Part shown: positions 49,252 through 59,638 of the stretch, piece after piece
Position numbering within the stretch: the stretch's first letter is position 1
Layout of the letters: each line of letters starts with the position of its first letter
Source of the DNA: Noviluteimonas gilva
Lineage (GTDB): Bacteria; Pseudomonadota; Gammaproteobacteria; Xanthomonadales; Xanthomonadaceae
Length of the DNA: 64,000 nt
NCBI RefSeq assembly: GCF_009740395.1
Contig: NZ_WOXT01000002.1
Location: 1-64,000 of the forward strand
Reading direction: 5' to 3'
Notes under the pieces: model-generated
What the model was told of the DNA's origin: nothing
The model's database searches: none
Seen by the model: only the letters and a program-made list of their open reading frames with translations
Program-made: the position numbers and the translations under genes

Positions 49252-50397
49252 ATGAGCGAACAAGTGCTCCCCAAGGCCAAGAAATCCGTCGCGCTGAGCG
49301 GCACGGCCGCCGGCAACACCGCCCTTTGCACGGTCGGCCGCAGCGGCAACGACCTGCATTACCGCGGCTACGACATCAAGGACCTCGCGACGAAGTCGAC
49401 CTTCGAGGAAGTCGCCCACCTGCTGGTGCACGGCGCGTTGCCGACCGCTTCGCAGCTGAAGGCCTACAAGACCAAGCTCTCGCGCCTGCGTGGCCTGCCG
49501 GCCATCGTGCAGGAAGCGCTGGAGCTCGTGCCCGCCAACGCGCACCCGATGGACGTCATGCGCACGGGTTGCTCGGTGCTCGGCACCGTGCTGCCGGAAC
49601 GCGACGGCCATCCGGCGTCGGAAGCGCGCGACATCGCCGACAAGCTGATCGCCTGCTTCGGTTCGATGCTGCTGTACTGGTGGCACTTCACGCGCAACGG
49701 TCGCCGCATCGACGTGGAGACCGACGACGACAACGTCGCCGCGCACTTCCTGCACCTGCTGCACGGCGAGCCGCCTTCGAAGCTGCATGCCGATGCGCTC
49801 GACAAGTCGCTGATCCTCTACGCCGAGCATGAGTTCAACGCCTCGACCTTCACCGCGCGCGTGATCGCCGGCACCGGTTCGGACATGTTCTCGTGCATCA
49901 CCGGCGCGATCGGCGCGCTGCGCGGCCCGAAGCACGGCGGCGCGAACGAAGTGGCGATGGACATCATCTCGCGCTACTCGACCGCCGACGAAGCGGAAGC
50001 CGACATCCGCGCGCGCGTGGAGCGCAAGGAAATCGTCATCGGCTTCGGCCATCCGGTCTACACCGTGGGCGACCCGCGCAACCCGATCATCAAGGAACTC
50101 TCGCGCAAGTTGTGCGCGGAGGGCGGCAACCAGGTGTTGTTCGACGTCAGCGAGCGCATCGAAACGCTGATGTGGGACATGAAGAAGATGTTCCCGAACC
50201 TGGATTGGTACAGCGCGTCGGCCTATCACATGATGGGCATTCCGACGCCGATGTTCACGCCCTTGTTCGTCGTCGCGCGCACGACCGGTTGGTCGGCGCA
50301 CGTGATCGAACAACGCGAGGACGGCAAGATCATCCGCCCGAGCGCGAACTACGTCGGCCCGGACGATCGCGACTACGTGCCGATCGAAAAGCGCTAA
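49252..50397 (+). CDS. prpC: 2-Methylcitrate synthase
   Basis: A 381-residue citrate-synthase-fold enzyme that condenses propionyl-CoA with oxaloacetate. It has [12 protein letters not shown] near the N-terminus, the active-site His regions EHEFNASTF and [13 protein letters not shown], and the [14 protein letters not shown] motif that distinguishes PrpC-like short synthases. GAAAGGAAA precedes ATG 49252; earlier in-frame starts lie inside the preceding gene. It is followed by a bidirectional terminator. Confidence 0.93.
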   Translation: MSEQVLPKAKKSVALSGTAAGNTALCTVGRSGNDLHYRGYDIKDLATKSTFEEVAHLLVHGALPTASQLKAYKTKLSRLRGLPAIVQEALELVPANAHPMDVMRTGCSVLGTVLPERDGHPASEARDIADKLIACFGSMLLYWWHFTRNGRRIDVETDDDNVAAHFLHLLHGEPPSKLHADALDKSLILYAEHEFNASTFTARVIAGTGSDMFSCITGAIGALRGPKHGGANEVAMDIISRYSTADEAEADIRARVERKEIVIGFGHPVYTVGDPRNPIIKELSRKLCAEGGNQVLFDVSERIETLMWDMKKMFPNLDWYSASAYHMMGIPTPMFTPLFVVARTTGWSAHVIEQREDGKIIRPSANYVGPDDRDYVPIEKR

Positions 50398-50412
50398 TGC
50401 GAGAGCACAGCA

Positions 50413-50430
50413 CCTCCCCTCCAGGGGAGG
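50413..50430. repeat. GC hairpin of a repeated gene-end type
   Basis: CCTCCCCT-CC-AGGGGAGG. A similar element, CCCTCCCCTGC/GCAGGGGAGGG, lies at 59605-59628. Both are in gaps between convergent genes. They look like members of a dispersed family common at gene ends in xanthomonads, but two copies do not prove it. Confidence 0.45.
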
Positions 50431-50437
50431 TCAAAAA

Positions 50438-50466
50438 GAAACCCGCCAAGCGGCGGGTTTCTTTTT
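50438..50466. terminator. Bidirectional terminator between prpC and GST gene
   Basis: GAAACCCGCC (50438-50447), AAGC, GGCGGGTTTC (50452-50461), with TTTTT downstream and AAAAA upstream. It can stop transcription from both convergent genes. Confidence 0.9.
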
Positions 50467-50494
50467 GGGTGGGGTAAGCGCGACGAACTTGTTC

Positions 50495-51109
50495 TTACGC
50501 CAGCCCCTGCGTCTGCAACGCCCGACTGACCCCGGGCTCCTTGCGCATGCGCTCGAAGTACGCGTCCAGGTTGTGCAAACCCGACAGATCGACGTTCATC
50601 GCCTTCGCCCAGCGCAGCACGACGAACAGATACGGATCGACGATCGAACGCTCGCCCGTCACCCAATCCTTTCCTTCCAGTTGCGCATCGAGCCGCTCGT
50701 ACAAGGGACGCAGGCTCTTGCGCGCCTGGTCCTGCGCCTTCTCGATCAGCGCCGGATCCTCGAGGTAATCGGCGCCACCGAAGAACGCCTTGAAATGCGG
50801 ATGCACGTCGGAGTTGACCAGCGACAACCACTGGTTGACGACCGCGCGCGATTGCGGCGAACCATCGCCGCCGAGCCTGGAATCGGGAAACGAGTCGGCG
50901 ATGAAGTTGAGGATCGCCACGTTCTGCAGCAACACCGTGCCGTCCTTCAATTCCAGCGCGGGCACCGCGCCTGCGGGATTGATCGCGAGATATTCGGGTT
51001 GCTTGCGTTCTTCGCGCGTCACCAGCCGTGCTTCGAACGGCTGGCCGACCCATTCCAGCGCGATGTGGTCGGACAACGCGCAGGTGCCGGGCGTGTAGTA
51101 GAGCTTCAT
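50495..51109 (-). CDS. Beta-class glutathione S-transferase
   Basis: A 204-residue cytosolic enzyme. The thioredoxin-like N-domain begins MKLYYTPGTCALSDHIALE with Cys10 at the position of the beta-class mixed-disulfide Cys. NPAGAVPALEL holds the cis-Pro that recognises glutathione, and the helical C-domain contains the VDPYLFVVLRWAKAM segment. ATG 51109 is preferred; ATG 51121 would add four residues. The natural substrate is unknown. It is part of a run of five minus-strand genes between prpC and prpD. Confidence 0.9.
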   Translation of the reverse strand: MKLYYTPGTCALSDHIALEWVGQPFEARLVTREERKQPEYLAINPAGAVPALELKDGTVLLQNVAILNFIADSFPDSRLGGDGSPQSRAVVNQWLSLVNSDVHPHFKAFFGGADYLEDPALIEKAQDQARKSLRPLYERLDAQLEGKDWVTGERSIVDPYLFVVLRWAKAMNVDLSGLHNLDAYFERMRKEPGVSRALQTQGLA

Positions 51110-51189
51110 GGGCGACTCCATCGATCCAGAGTCGCCATCTTCGTCAGCGGTGCGTCAAGCGACAATCACGCTGGAGGAAACAATGTAGT

Positions 51190-51648
51190 TCACCCGTGGC
51201 GCGGCTTGAGCGTCTGCACGCGATAGAACGTGTGATCGCCGATCCGCGCGACCTGGAACGCGTTGCTCCATGCCGGCGTCGCGATCGCATGCGCGGCGAA
51301 GTGGCTCGCGCCCGGCACGACTTCCTGGCGCTGCCCGTACGGCAATGCCCAGTTGCGTTCGGCTTCGAGCGCCACGCTCACGGCGTTCGACCACGCTTCG
51401 CCACCACGCAGGCGCGTGTCGGCGGGGACGATCGTCGGTGCGAACTGCTTCTTCGCGGTGACCACCGAACACAGGTTGTCGCCCCACAGCCCGCTGTCGC
51501 GGCGGCGCAGGGCCACCTCGGCGACGGCTTGCTGCCCGAGGGCGGATTGGTCGCGCGCCTCGAGGTACACGGTGGTACTCAGGCAGAGCGAATCTGCGGC
51601 CGGCTGCGGCAACACGTGCGACAGCCAGAGGATCCAGGCCAGCTTCAT
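51190..51648 (-). CDS. SleB-like cell wall hydrolase
   Basis: A 152-residue predicted exported protein. A hydrophobic N-terminus (MKLAWILWLSHVL) precedes the Hydrolase_2/SleB core: VYLEARDQSALGQQAVAEV with a candidate catalytic Glu, and then a substrate-groove segment, SHFAAHAIATPAWSNAFQVA. Family members are lytic transglycosylases of peptidoglycan; in non-spore formers their role is not defined. AAGGAG lies 9 nt upstream of ATG 51648. The 251-nt gap upstream holds no gene; it has a GCGGCCC/GGGCCGC hairpin (51750-51772) and an AT-rich patch near 51855-51895. Confidence 0.82.
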   Translation of the reverse strand: MKLAWILWLSHVLPQPAADSLCLSTTVYLEARDQSALGQQAVAEVALRRRDSGLWGDNLCSVVTAKKQFAPTIVPADTRLRGGEAWSNAVSVALEAERNWALPYGQRQEVVPGASHFAAHAIATPAWSNAFQVARIGDHTFYRVQTLKPRHG

Positions 51649-51899
51649 TGCGTCGGACTCCTTGCTCCGTTGCGACGCCGGCCCGAAAGGACCCGGCGAC
51701 ATGGCGTACTGGGGAGGGCGGCGGCTCTAACGGCTGCCTTTGCCCGATCGCGGCCCTTGGAAGGCGGGCCGCGAGGGTGCCCCGCATCGACTGGCGGGGC
51801 GTGAAAGTGTGCGCACGTTAACGATCGGGTGCCTAACCAACCCTGAACCGCTTTCGTAAGTTACGGATTTGCTTGTCTTTTTAATGTGAATGCGCTAGG

Positions 51900-52256
51900 T
51901 CACATCGTCACGATGGGCTTGAAGCCGCCCCAGAACATGCGCTTGCCGTCGAACGGCAACTTCTTCGGATCGGCGAACTCGGCCAGACGCGGATCCTTCA
52001 TGACCTTGGCGTTGATCCGGTCCCGCTGGGCTTTCGACTTGTAGATGATCCAGGAGAACACCACGAGCTCGCCGGGCTTGCGCTTCACCGCCTGCGGGAA
52101 GCTGGTGAGCTTGCCGGGCTTGACGTCGTCCTCGACGGTTTCCATGTACTCGAGCGCGCCGTATTCCTTCCAGATCTTGCCCCCCTTGCGGGCCATCTTC
52201 CGGTAATCGGCGAGCTTGCTTTCGGGAACGGCCAGGACATAGCCATCGACGTACAT
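51900..52256 (-). CDS. DUF1428 family protein (YbaA-like)
   Basis: A 118-residue small cytosolic protein with a dimeric alpha-beta barrel type sequence. MYVDGYVLAVPESKLADY, ALEYMETVEDDV, FSWIIYKSKAQRD and RMFWGGFKPIV match the DUF1428/YbaA family, whose biochemical function is unknown. It lies between the SleB-like hydrolase gene and fadH, in the same direction. ATG 52256 is the only reasonable start. Confidence 0.85.
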   Translation of the reverse strand: MYVDGYVLAVPESKLADYRKMARKGGKIWKEYGALEYMETVEDDVKPGKLTSFPQAVKRKPGELVVFSWIIYKSKAQRDRINAKVMKDPRLAEFADPKKLPFDGKRMFWGGFKPIVTM

Positions 52257-52307
52257 GGGGCGGCACTCCGCGGTCGGGACAGGCCGCGAAGCCTACGACC
52301 CACCCCG

Positions 52308-54419
<2,112 letters not shown>

Positions 54420-55205
54420 TCACTCGAAGGCGAAAGCGTCCAGGGCCAGCGTCCCGAGCTCGTGCGATTGGTGCAGGTGTCGCATCGTGGGCGCCTCGCC
54501 CGCGGCACCGAGCGCGACGAACAGGGGCATCAGGTGTTCGACCGTCGGGTGCGCGCGCTTCGCGTTCGGCGCGCGGGTCTGCCAGTCGGCGAGGGCGTCG
54601 AGATCGTGCGAGCCCAGGCGTTCGCGCATCCAGTCGGCGAAGTCGGCGGCCCACGGCGCCAGCGATGCGTCGGGGTGGCGCCAGTCCAGGTCGCCGAGGT
54701 TGTGCACGAAACCGCCGGAGCCGATGACGAGCACGCCGTCGTTGCGCAACTCGCCCAACGCGCGGCCGAGCGCGACGTGCGCCCGCGCATCGCCGCGCGG
54801 ATCCACCGAAAGCGAAACGACCGGGATGTCGGCCTCCGGATACATGCGCAGCAGCGGCACCCACACGCCGTGATCGAGGCCGTGTTCGGGTGCGATGCGC
54901 GCGGGGATGCCGGCGGCGTCGATCGTCCGCGCGATCTCGTGCGCGAGCGCCGGCAGGCCGGGCGCGGGGTAGCGCAATTCGTACAGCGCCGGCGGAAAGC
55001 CGCCGAAGTCGTGGATGGTGTGCGGCAGCGCGGCTGCACCGACATGCGTGGGCGCGCCGGTGAAGTGCGCCGAAGCGACGACGATCGCGCGCGGCGTCGG
55101 CAGTTGCTTGCCCAGGCCGTCGAGGAAGCGGCCGGCAGCGGAATCCTGCACGGCGAGCATCGGCGAGCCGTGGGAAAGAAAGAGGGTGGGAAGTGGCTTG
55201 TCCAT
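54420..55205 (-). CDS. ygiD: DODA-type extradiol aromatic-ring dioxygenase (YgiD-like)
   Basis: A 261-residue zinc or iron enzyme of the LigB/DODA superfamily. Metal-ligand histidines are in LFLSHGSPML, ASAHFTG and PEHGLDHGVWVPLLRMYP; TIHDFGGFPPALYELRYPAPG is a conserved core segment. E. coli YgiD can cleave DOPA, but the physiological role of these bacterial proteins is uncertain. ATG 55205 starts directly at MDKPLPTLFLSHGSP. It is divergent from prpD, and the 170-nt gap carries two palindromes. Confidence 0.85.
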   Translation of the reverse strand: MDKPLPTLFLSHGSPMLAVQDSAAGRFLDGLGKQLPTPRAIVVASAHFTGAPTHVGAAALPHTIHDFGGFPPALYELRYPAPGLPALAHEIARTIDAAGIPARIAPEHGLDHGVWVPLLRMYPEADIPVVSLSVDPRGDARAHVALGRALGELRNDGVLVIGSGGFVHNLGDLDWRHPDASLAPWAADFADWMRERLGSHDLDALADWQTRAPNAKRAHPTVEHLMPLFVALGAAGEAPTMRHLHQSHELGTLALDAFAFE

Positions 55206-55259
55206 GCCGTCAAGATGCGCGTGGCGCCGCCTCCAACCAAGCCGTTCGGCCACGTTGGT

Positions 55260-55279
55260 GCGTTGCATGCGTGCAACGC
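55260..55279. promoter_or_regulatory. Palindrome upstream of prpD (candidate operator)
   Basis: GCGTTGCA-TGCG-TGCAACGC, arms of 8 with a 4-nt spacer. It lies in the divergent gap between the YgiD-like gene and prpD. Core TTGCA-N4-TGCAA symmetry suits a dimeric regulator. No such regulator is encoded in the window. Confidence 0.4.
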
Positions 55280-55300
55280 GCGCAGCGCCTGAACCGTCAT

Positions 55301-55315
55301 CCGACCGATGGTCGG
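55301..55315. promoter_or_regulatory. Second palindrome upstream of prpD
   Basis: CCGACC-GAT-GGTCGG, 61 nt before the prpD start and 22 nt after the first palindrome. It may be an operator or a hairpin in the leader. Function is inferred from position only. Confidence 0.3.
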
Positions 55316-55375
55316 GCCGTGAAACGCGCCGACGTCTGGCAAAATGCGCGGCTTCCCTCCGCCGACCGCCTACGC

Positions 55376-56830
55376 ATGAGCCACTTCGACGTCCGTTCCG
55401 CCGTTCGCCCGAATCCCGACCAGCCGATGGTCGACATCGCCGACTACGTCGTCGACTACAAGCTCGACTCACAGGAGGCGTACGACACCGCGCGCCACAT
55501 GCTGCTCGACTCGCTCGCCTGCGCGATGCTCGCGATGAAGTTCGAGGGCTGCGTGAAGCACCTCGGGCCGATCGTGCCGGGCGCGACGCTCCCCGGCGGC
55601 GCCGTCGTGCCGGGCACCGGCTACGAGCTCGATCCGGTCCAGGCCGCCTTCAACATCGGCACGCTGGTGCGCTGGCTCGACTTCAACGACACCTGGCTCG
55701 CCGCCGAATGGGGCCATCCGTCGGACAATCTGGGCGCCATCCTCGCCGTGGCCGACTGGCTGAACCGCAAGGCCCTGCGTGAGGATTCGGGCAAGACGAT
55801 CACCGTGCGCGACGTGCTGGGCTGGGCGATCAAGGCCCACGAGATCCAGGGCGTCTACGCGCTGCAGAACTCCTTCAACCGCGTCGGCCTGGACCACGTG
55901 ATCCTCGTGCGCCTGGCCTCGACCGCCGTGGCCACCGCGATGCTGGGCGGCACGAAGGACGAAATCATCACGGCCGTCTCCCATTCGTGGATCGACAACG
56001 GCGTGCTGCGCACCTACCGCCACGCGCCGAACACCGGCCCGCGCAAGAGCTGGGCCGCGGGCGATGCCTGCCGCCGCGCCGTCACGCACGCGCTGAATGC
56101 GGTGGACAAGAAGGTCGTGGGCTATCCGAGCGCGCTGAGCGCGAAGACCTGGGGCTTCTACGACGTCGCCTTCAAGGGCAAGCCGTTCGAGTTCGAGCGT
56201 CCCTTCGGCAGCTACGTGATGGAGAACGTGCTGTTCAAGATCTCGTTCCCGGCCGAATTCCACGCGCAGACCGCGGTGGAATGCGCCATGCAGCTGCATC
56301 CGCAGGTGCGGGGCCGCATCGATGACATCGACCGCATCGAGATGGAAACGCAGGAAGCCGGCGTCCGGATCATCGACAAGACCGGCCCGCTGGCCAATTA
56401 CGCCGACCGCGACCACTGCCTGCAGTACATGGTCGCCGTCCCGCTGATCTTCGGCCGCCTGACCGCGGACGACTACAACGACGACATCGCTTCCGACCCG
56501 CGCATCGACGCGTTGCGCGCCAAGATGGTGGTGAAGGAGAACCCGCAGTTCACCAAGGACTACTTCGACCCGGACAAGCGCTACATCGGCAATTCGGTCC
56601 AGGTGTTCTTCAAGGACGGCACGAGCACGGAGAAGGTGTCGATCGATTTTCCGATCGGCCACCGGAAACGTCGTGCAGAAGGCATCCCCGTGTTGATGGC
56701 AAAGTTCCAGGCCGCCATCCGGGCCCACCTCCCGGCGGCGTCGGCCGACCGCCTGATGGCACTGGCGGGCAAGCCGGCGGAACTGGAAGCCATGTCCATC
56801 TCGGACTTCCTGAACCTTTACCGGGTGTAA
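55376..56830 (+). CDS. prpD: 2-Methylcitrate dehydratase PrpD
   Basis: A 484-residue enzyme of the MmgE/PrpD family that dehydrates 2-methylcitrate. Typical segments are MLLDSLACAMLAMKFEGC, FNDTWLAAEWGHPSDNLGA, the GWAIKAHEIQGVYALQNSF helix and SWAAGDACRRAV. Length matches the cofactor-independent dehydratase. ATG 55376 has no strong ribosome site; a longer upstream frame crosses the palindromes and is rejected. It sits 5 kb from prpC. No acnD or prpF is present, so a housekeeping aconitase would have to complete the cycle. Confidence 0.93.
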   Translation: MSHFDVRSAVRPNPDQPMVDIADYVVDYKLDSQEAYDTARHMLLDSLACAMLAMKFEGCVKHLGPIVPGATLPGGAVVPGTGYELDPVQAAFNIGTLVRWLDFNDTWLAAEWGHPSDNLGAILAVADWLNRKALREDSGKTITVRDVLGWAIKAHEIQGVYALQNSFNRVGLDHVILVRLASTAVATAMLGGTKDEIITAVSHSWIDNGVLRTYRHAPNTGPRKSWAAGDACRRAVTHALNAVDKKVVGYPSALSAKTWGFYDVAFKGKPFEFERPFGSYVMENVLFKISFPAEFHAQTAVECAMQLHPQVRGRIDDIDRIEMETQEAGVRIIDKTGPLANYADRDHCLQYMVAVPLIFGRLTADDYNDDIASDPRIDALRAKMVVKENPQFTKDYFDPDKRYIGNSVQVFFKDGTSTEKVSIDFPIGHRKRRAEGIPVLMAKFQAAIRAHLPAASADRLMALAGKPAELEAMSISDFLNLYRV

Positions 56831-56850
56831 GATTTGCCCGCCCCGCGAGG

Positions 56851-56875
56851 GTTGGCACCTCCCAACTGTTATGCT
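56851..56875 (+). promoter_or_regulatory. Extended -10 promoter upstream of OmpA-family gene
   Basis: TGTTATGCT (56867-56875) is an extended -10 element. The overlapping inverted repeat GTTGG/CCAAC (56851-56866) sits where a -35 box would be, so an operator or the prpD terminator stem is possible. The RNA start would be about 110 nt before the ATG. Confidence 0.4.
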
Positions 56876-56991
56876 AGCGTTAACAAGGCCTTCATGCGCC
56901 CCGAATTAAGTTGGCCTGGATGCCGTGCGGATCGCGGCCGTCTGAAATTGAAAATGCGATTGGTTTCTTTACCCTGATCAAGGAGCTGAAC

Positions 56992-58101
56992 ATGAACAAG
57001 AAACTCCTCTGCGCCGCGCTGCTTTGCGGGCTTGGCGTCGCGCAGGCGGCCGCCGCGCAGACCTTCGACGACCGTTGGTACGTCGCTGGTTCCACTGGCG
57101 TGAACTTCCAGGACACGGACCGTGATACCGAAGATTCCATCTTCGGCACCCTCGGCTTCGGCAAGTTCCTGAACCCGAATTGGTCGGTCGACTTCGAACT
57201 GAACTACCAGAACCCGGACAAGCAGTCGAATCCGAACCTCTGGTGGAGCCAGTACGGCGCCTCGGCCGACGCTCGCTACCATTTCCGCAGCGCTGACGCG
57301 AAGTGGTGGCCCTACGTCCGCATGGGCCTGGGCTGGCAGCGTCATGAGGAAGAGTTCGTCCGTGACCCGGCCTTCGGTACGCCGGACGGCGGCTTCCCGG
57401 CCCAGCATTCGGACAACAACGCCGCGCTGAACCTCGGCGCCGGCCTGCAGTTCGATTTCGGCCGCGTCGACCTCCGCACGGAGCTCGGTACGCGCGTCGA
57501 CTTCGACGACGTCCAGGCCCGTCCGGCCCAGGACCAGGAAGACTACTTCACCGACATCCTCGCTTCGGTCGGCCTGACCGTGGCCCTCGGTCCGGAGCCG
57601 GCGGCGCCGGTTGCCCCGGCCCCGGCGGCCCCGTCGTGCGCCGATGCGGACGATGACGGCGACGGCGTCAACAACTGCGACGACAAGTGCCCCGGTTCGC
57701 AGGCTGGCCAGACCATCGGTCCGGACGGCTGCCCGGTGCCGGTCACGATCGACCTGAAGGGCGTCAACTTCGACTTCGACAAGTCGACGCTGCGTCCGGA
57801 CGCGGTCGCGATCCTCGGCGAAGCCACCGAAATCCTGAAGCGTTACCCCGAGCTGAAGGTTGAAGTCGCCGGTCACACCGACTCCGTCGGTTCCGACGAA
57901 TACAACCAGAAGCTGTCGGAGCGTCGCGCCAAGGCCGTGTACGAGTACCTGACCAGCAACGGCGTCGACGCCGCTCGCCTGATCGGTCCGGTTGGTTACG
58001 GCGAGAGCCGCCCGATCGCGCCGAACACGAACGACGACGGTTCGGACAATCCGGAAGGCCGTGCGCGCAACCGCCGCACCGAGCTGAACGTCCAGAACTA
58101 A
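56992..58101 (+). CDS. OmpA-family outer membrane protein
   Basis: A 369-residue outer-membrane protein. Signal peptide KKLLCAALLCGLGVAQAAAAQ, then an OprF-like N-terminal beta barrel (YQNPDKQSNPNLWWSQYG, MGLGWQRHEEEFV). A Pro/Ala linker and a short thrombospondin-3-like calcium motif (DADDDGDGVNNCDDKCPGS) follow. The C-terminal OmpA domain binds peptidoglycan (VNFDFDKSTLRPDA, GHTDSVGSDEYNQKLSERRA). GGAGC precedes ATG 56992. A very strong terminator follows, as expected for an abundant protein. Confidence 0.94.
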   Translation: MNKKLLCAALLCGLGVAQAAAAQTFDDRWYVAGSTGVNFQDTDRDTEDSIFGTLGFGKFLNPNWSVDFELNYQNPDKQSNPNLWWSQYGASADARYHFRSADAKWWPYVRMGLGWQRHEEEFVRDPAFGTPDGGFPAQHSDNNAALNLGAGLQFDFGRVDLRTELGTRVDFDDVQARPAQDQEDYFTDILASVGLTVALGPEPAAPVAPAPAAPSCADADDDGDGVNNCDDKCPGSQAGQTIGPDGCPVPVTIDLKGVNFDFDKSTLRPDAVAILGEATEILKRYPELKVEVAGHTDSVGSDEYNQKLSERRAKAVYEYLTSNGVDAARLIGPVGYGESRPIAPNTNDDGSDNPEGRARNRRTELNVQN

Positions 58102-58130
58102 GTTCGACTCGACGTTTCACGCAACACGAA

Positions 58131-58162
58131 GAAGCCCGGCTAACGCCGGGCTTCTTTTTTTT
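58131..58162 (+). terminator. Rho-independent terminator after OmpA-family gene
   Basis: GAAGCCCGGC (58131-58140), TAAC, GCCGGGCTTC (58145-58154), then eight T. A textbook strong terminator. Confidence 0.95.
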
Positions 58163-58196
58163 CTACGCGGATCACACGCGATCGACGGTGATCCGG

Positions 58197-58225
58197 TTGT
58201 TAGCCAACGGCAGGGTGCCTACACT
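58197..58225 (+). promoter_or_regulatory. Promoter of the EF-hand-like secreted protein gene
   Basis: TTGTTA (58197-58202) and TACACT (58220-58225) with 17-nt spacing lie 24 nt before ATG 58250 and just after the OmpA-gene terminator. Confidence 0.55.
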
Positions 58226-58249
58226 CCAACGGAACTCGGGAGATTGGCC

Positions 58250-58843
58250 ATGCGATACGCACTCGTTGCACTCGGACTGTTGGCGATGTCGGGCATGGCC
58301 CACGCGCAAGCCAACTGCAGCCTGGCCACCGCGCCCCGCGCGCTGCCGATCCAACCGACCGTGCTGCCCGCACTTTCGCCTGAACTCGCCGTTCCCAGCC
58401 ATCAACTCGGCGCGCCGACCGGCGTCCTCGCGCAGGCGTTCGACGAGTCGCAGACCGTCGACAACGTCCTGTTCCGCCTCAAGCTCGAAGGTTGCCGCAG
58501 CATCGCCAACGCCGCGCCTGCCGCGTCGCCGGCCAACGGCGTGATCGATCCGTCGACCTACAAGCCGCAGACGCAGTTCGACAACACGCCGTGGCGGTTC
58601 GACATGAACCAGAACGGCAAGCGCATGACGGCCGAAGAATTCGACCAGTGGATGAAGGCGCGCGGCGTGCGCGTCGCGAAGGGCGGCGGCGCGGCGGCTG
58701 CTGCGCCGGCACCTGCTTCCTCGACGGCGGCGCCCGCTACCACCACGACACCCACGGCGCCGAACGCCACGCCCGAAGGCGCACCGCCCGGCACGCAGGC
58801 GCCCGCGACGACCTCGCCGCCCGCGACGCCGACGAAGCCCTGA
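58250..58843 (+). CDS. Secreted protein with EF-hand-like loop
   Basis: A 197-residue predicted exported protein, not recognised as a named family. Signal peptide RYALVALGLLAMSGMAHAQA. The middle holds an EF-hand-like loop, DMNQNGKRMTAEEF, with Asp1, Asn3, Asn5, Gly6 and Glu12 in register for calcium binding. The last quarter is an Ala/Pro/Thr-rich tail that is probably disordered. Two Cys are in the mature part. CGGGAG precedes ATG 58250; a TTG at 58244 is less likely. The downstream pseudouridine synthase begins in the same frame 21 nt after its stop. Confidence 0.72.
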   Translation: MRYALVALGLLAMSGMAHAQANCSLATAPRALPIQPTVLPALSPELAVPSHQLGAPTGVLAQAFDESQTVDNVLFRLKLEGCRSIANAAPAASPANGVIDPSTYKPQTQFDNTPWRFDMNQNGKRMTAEEFDQWMKARGVRVAKGGGAAAAAPAPASSTAAPATTTTPTAPNATPEGAPPGTQAPATTSPPATPTKP

Positions 58844-58864
58844 TCCACAGCGGCTGACACCCCG

Positions 58865-59593
58865 CTGGCCAACCCCGCGACACCACGACACGGACTCGCA
58901 CGCGCGCTTTCCAAGCGCGGCGTGTGTTCGCGCACGCAAGCCGCCGAGTGGATCCGTGCCGGCCGCGTCAGCGTCGACGGGCGCATCGTGCGTGATCCGG
59001 AGTTCCCGACGATCGCCGGCCGCCATCGCATCGCACTCGACGGCCGTTCCCTCGACGACGCACCCGAACGCCGCGTCATCCTGCTCAACAAACCGCGCGG
59101 CCTGGTGACCACGGCGCGCGACGAGCGCGGCCGCGACACGGTCTACCGGTGTTTCGACGGGGCAGGGTTGCCGTGGCTCGCGCCTGTCGGCCGGCTCGAC
59201 AAGGCGAGCGAAGGGCTGCTGTTGTTCACCAATGATCCCGCGTGGGCGGCGCGCGTCACGGATCCCGAAACAGGACCGGACAAGCGCTACCACGTGCAGA
59301 TCGATGCGCTTCCCGACGACGCATTGCTCGCTGCACTCAATGCCGGCATCGACGACGAAGGCGAAACACTGCGCGCGAAAACCGCGACGATCCTGCGCAC
59401 GGGCGAACGCACCGCGTGGCTGGAGATCGTGCTCGACGAAGGGCGCAACCGGCAGATCCGCCGGATGTTGTCGGTGTTGGGGATCGACGTGTTGCGGCTG
59501 GTGCGCGTGGCGATCGGGCCGTTGGAGCTTGGTGATCTTGCGAAGGGGGTTTGGCGGGAACTGAATTCCGACGAGATCGGATCGCTCGCGTAA
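58865..59593 (+). CDS. RsuA/RluE-type pseudouridine synthase, probable CTG start
   Basis: A 242-residue RNA pseudouridine synthase if it begins at CTG 58865. The N-terminal S4 domain reads HGLARALSKRGVCSRTQAA. The catalytic Asp is in VGRLDKASEGLLLFTND, with LNKPRGLVTTARDERG before it and DEGRNRQIRRM near the end. The first standard start codon, GTG 58922, would cut off the beginning of the S4 domain (223 residues), and no ATG, GTG or TTG occurs between the upstream stop (58841-58843) and 58922. Substrate (23S or 16S) cannot be fixed from sequence. Confidence 0.85.
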   Translation: MANPATPRHGLARALSKRGVCSRTQAAEWIRAGRVSVDGRIVRDPEFPTIAGRHRIALDGRSLDDAPERRVILLNKPRGLVTTARDERGRDTVYRCFDGAGLPWLAPVGRLDKASEGLLLFTNDPAWAARVTDPETGPDKRYHVQIDALPDDALLAALNAGIDDEGETLRAKTATILRTGERTAWLEIVLDEGRNRQIRRMLSVLGIDVLRLVRVAIGPLELGDLAKGVWRELNSDEIGSLA

Positions 59594-59604
59594 CCCCACC
59601 CCGG

Positions 59605-59628
59605 CCCTCCCCTGCAAGCAGGGGAGGG
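59605..59628. repeat. GC hairpin between convergent genes
   Basis: CCCTCCCCTGC, AA, GCAGGGGAGGG: an 11-pair near-perfect palindrome between the pseudouridine synthase gene and kbl, which converge here. It is similar to the hairpin at 50413-50430. It may act as a bidirectional terminator without a U tract, or be a REP-like element. Confidence 0.5.
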
Positions 59629-59638
59629 GGCAGTTCGA

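Noticed and set aside
51855-51865. CGTAA-G-TTACG palindrome in the gap upstream of the SleB-like gene
   Set aside because: Arms of five bases with no relation to a recognisable promoter; expected by chance in an AT-richer patch.
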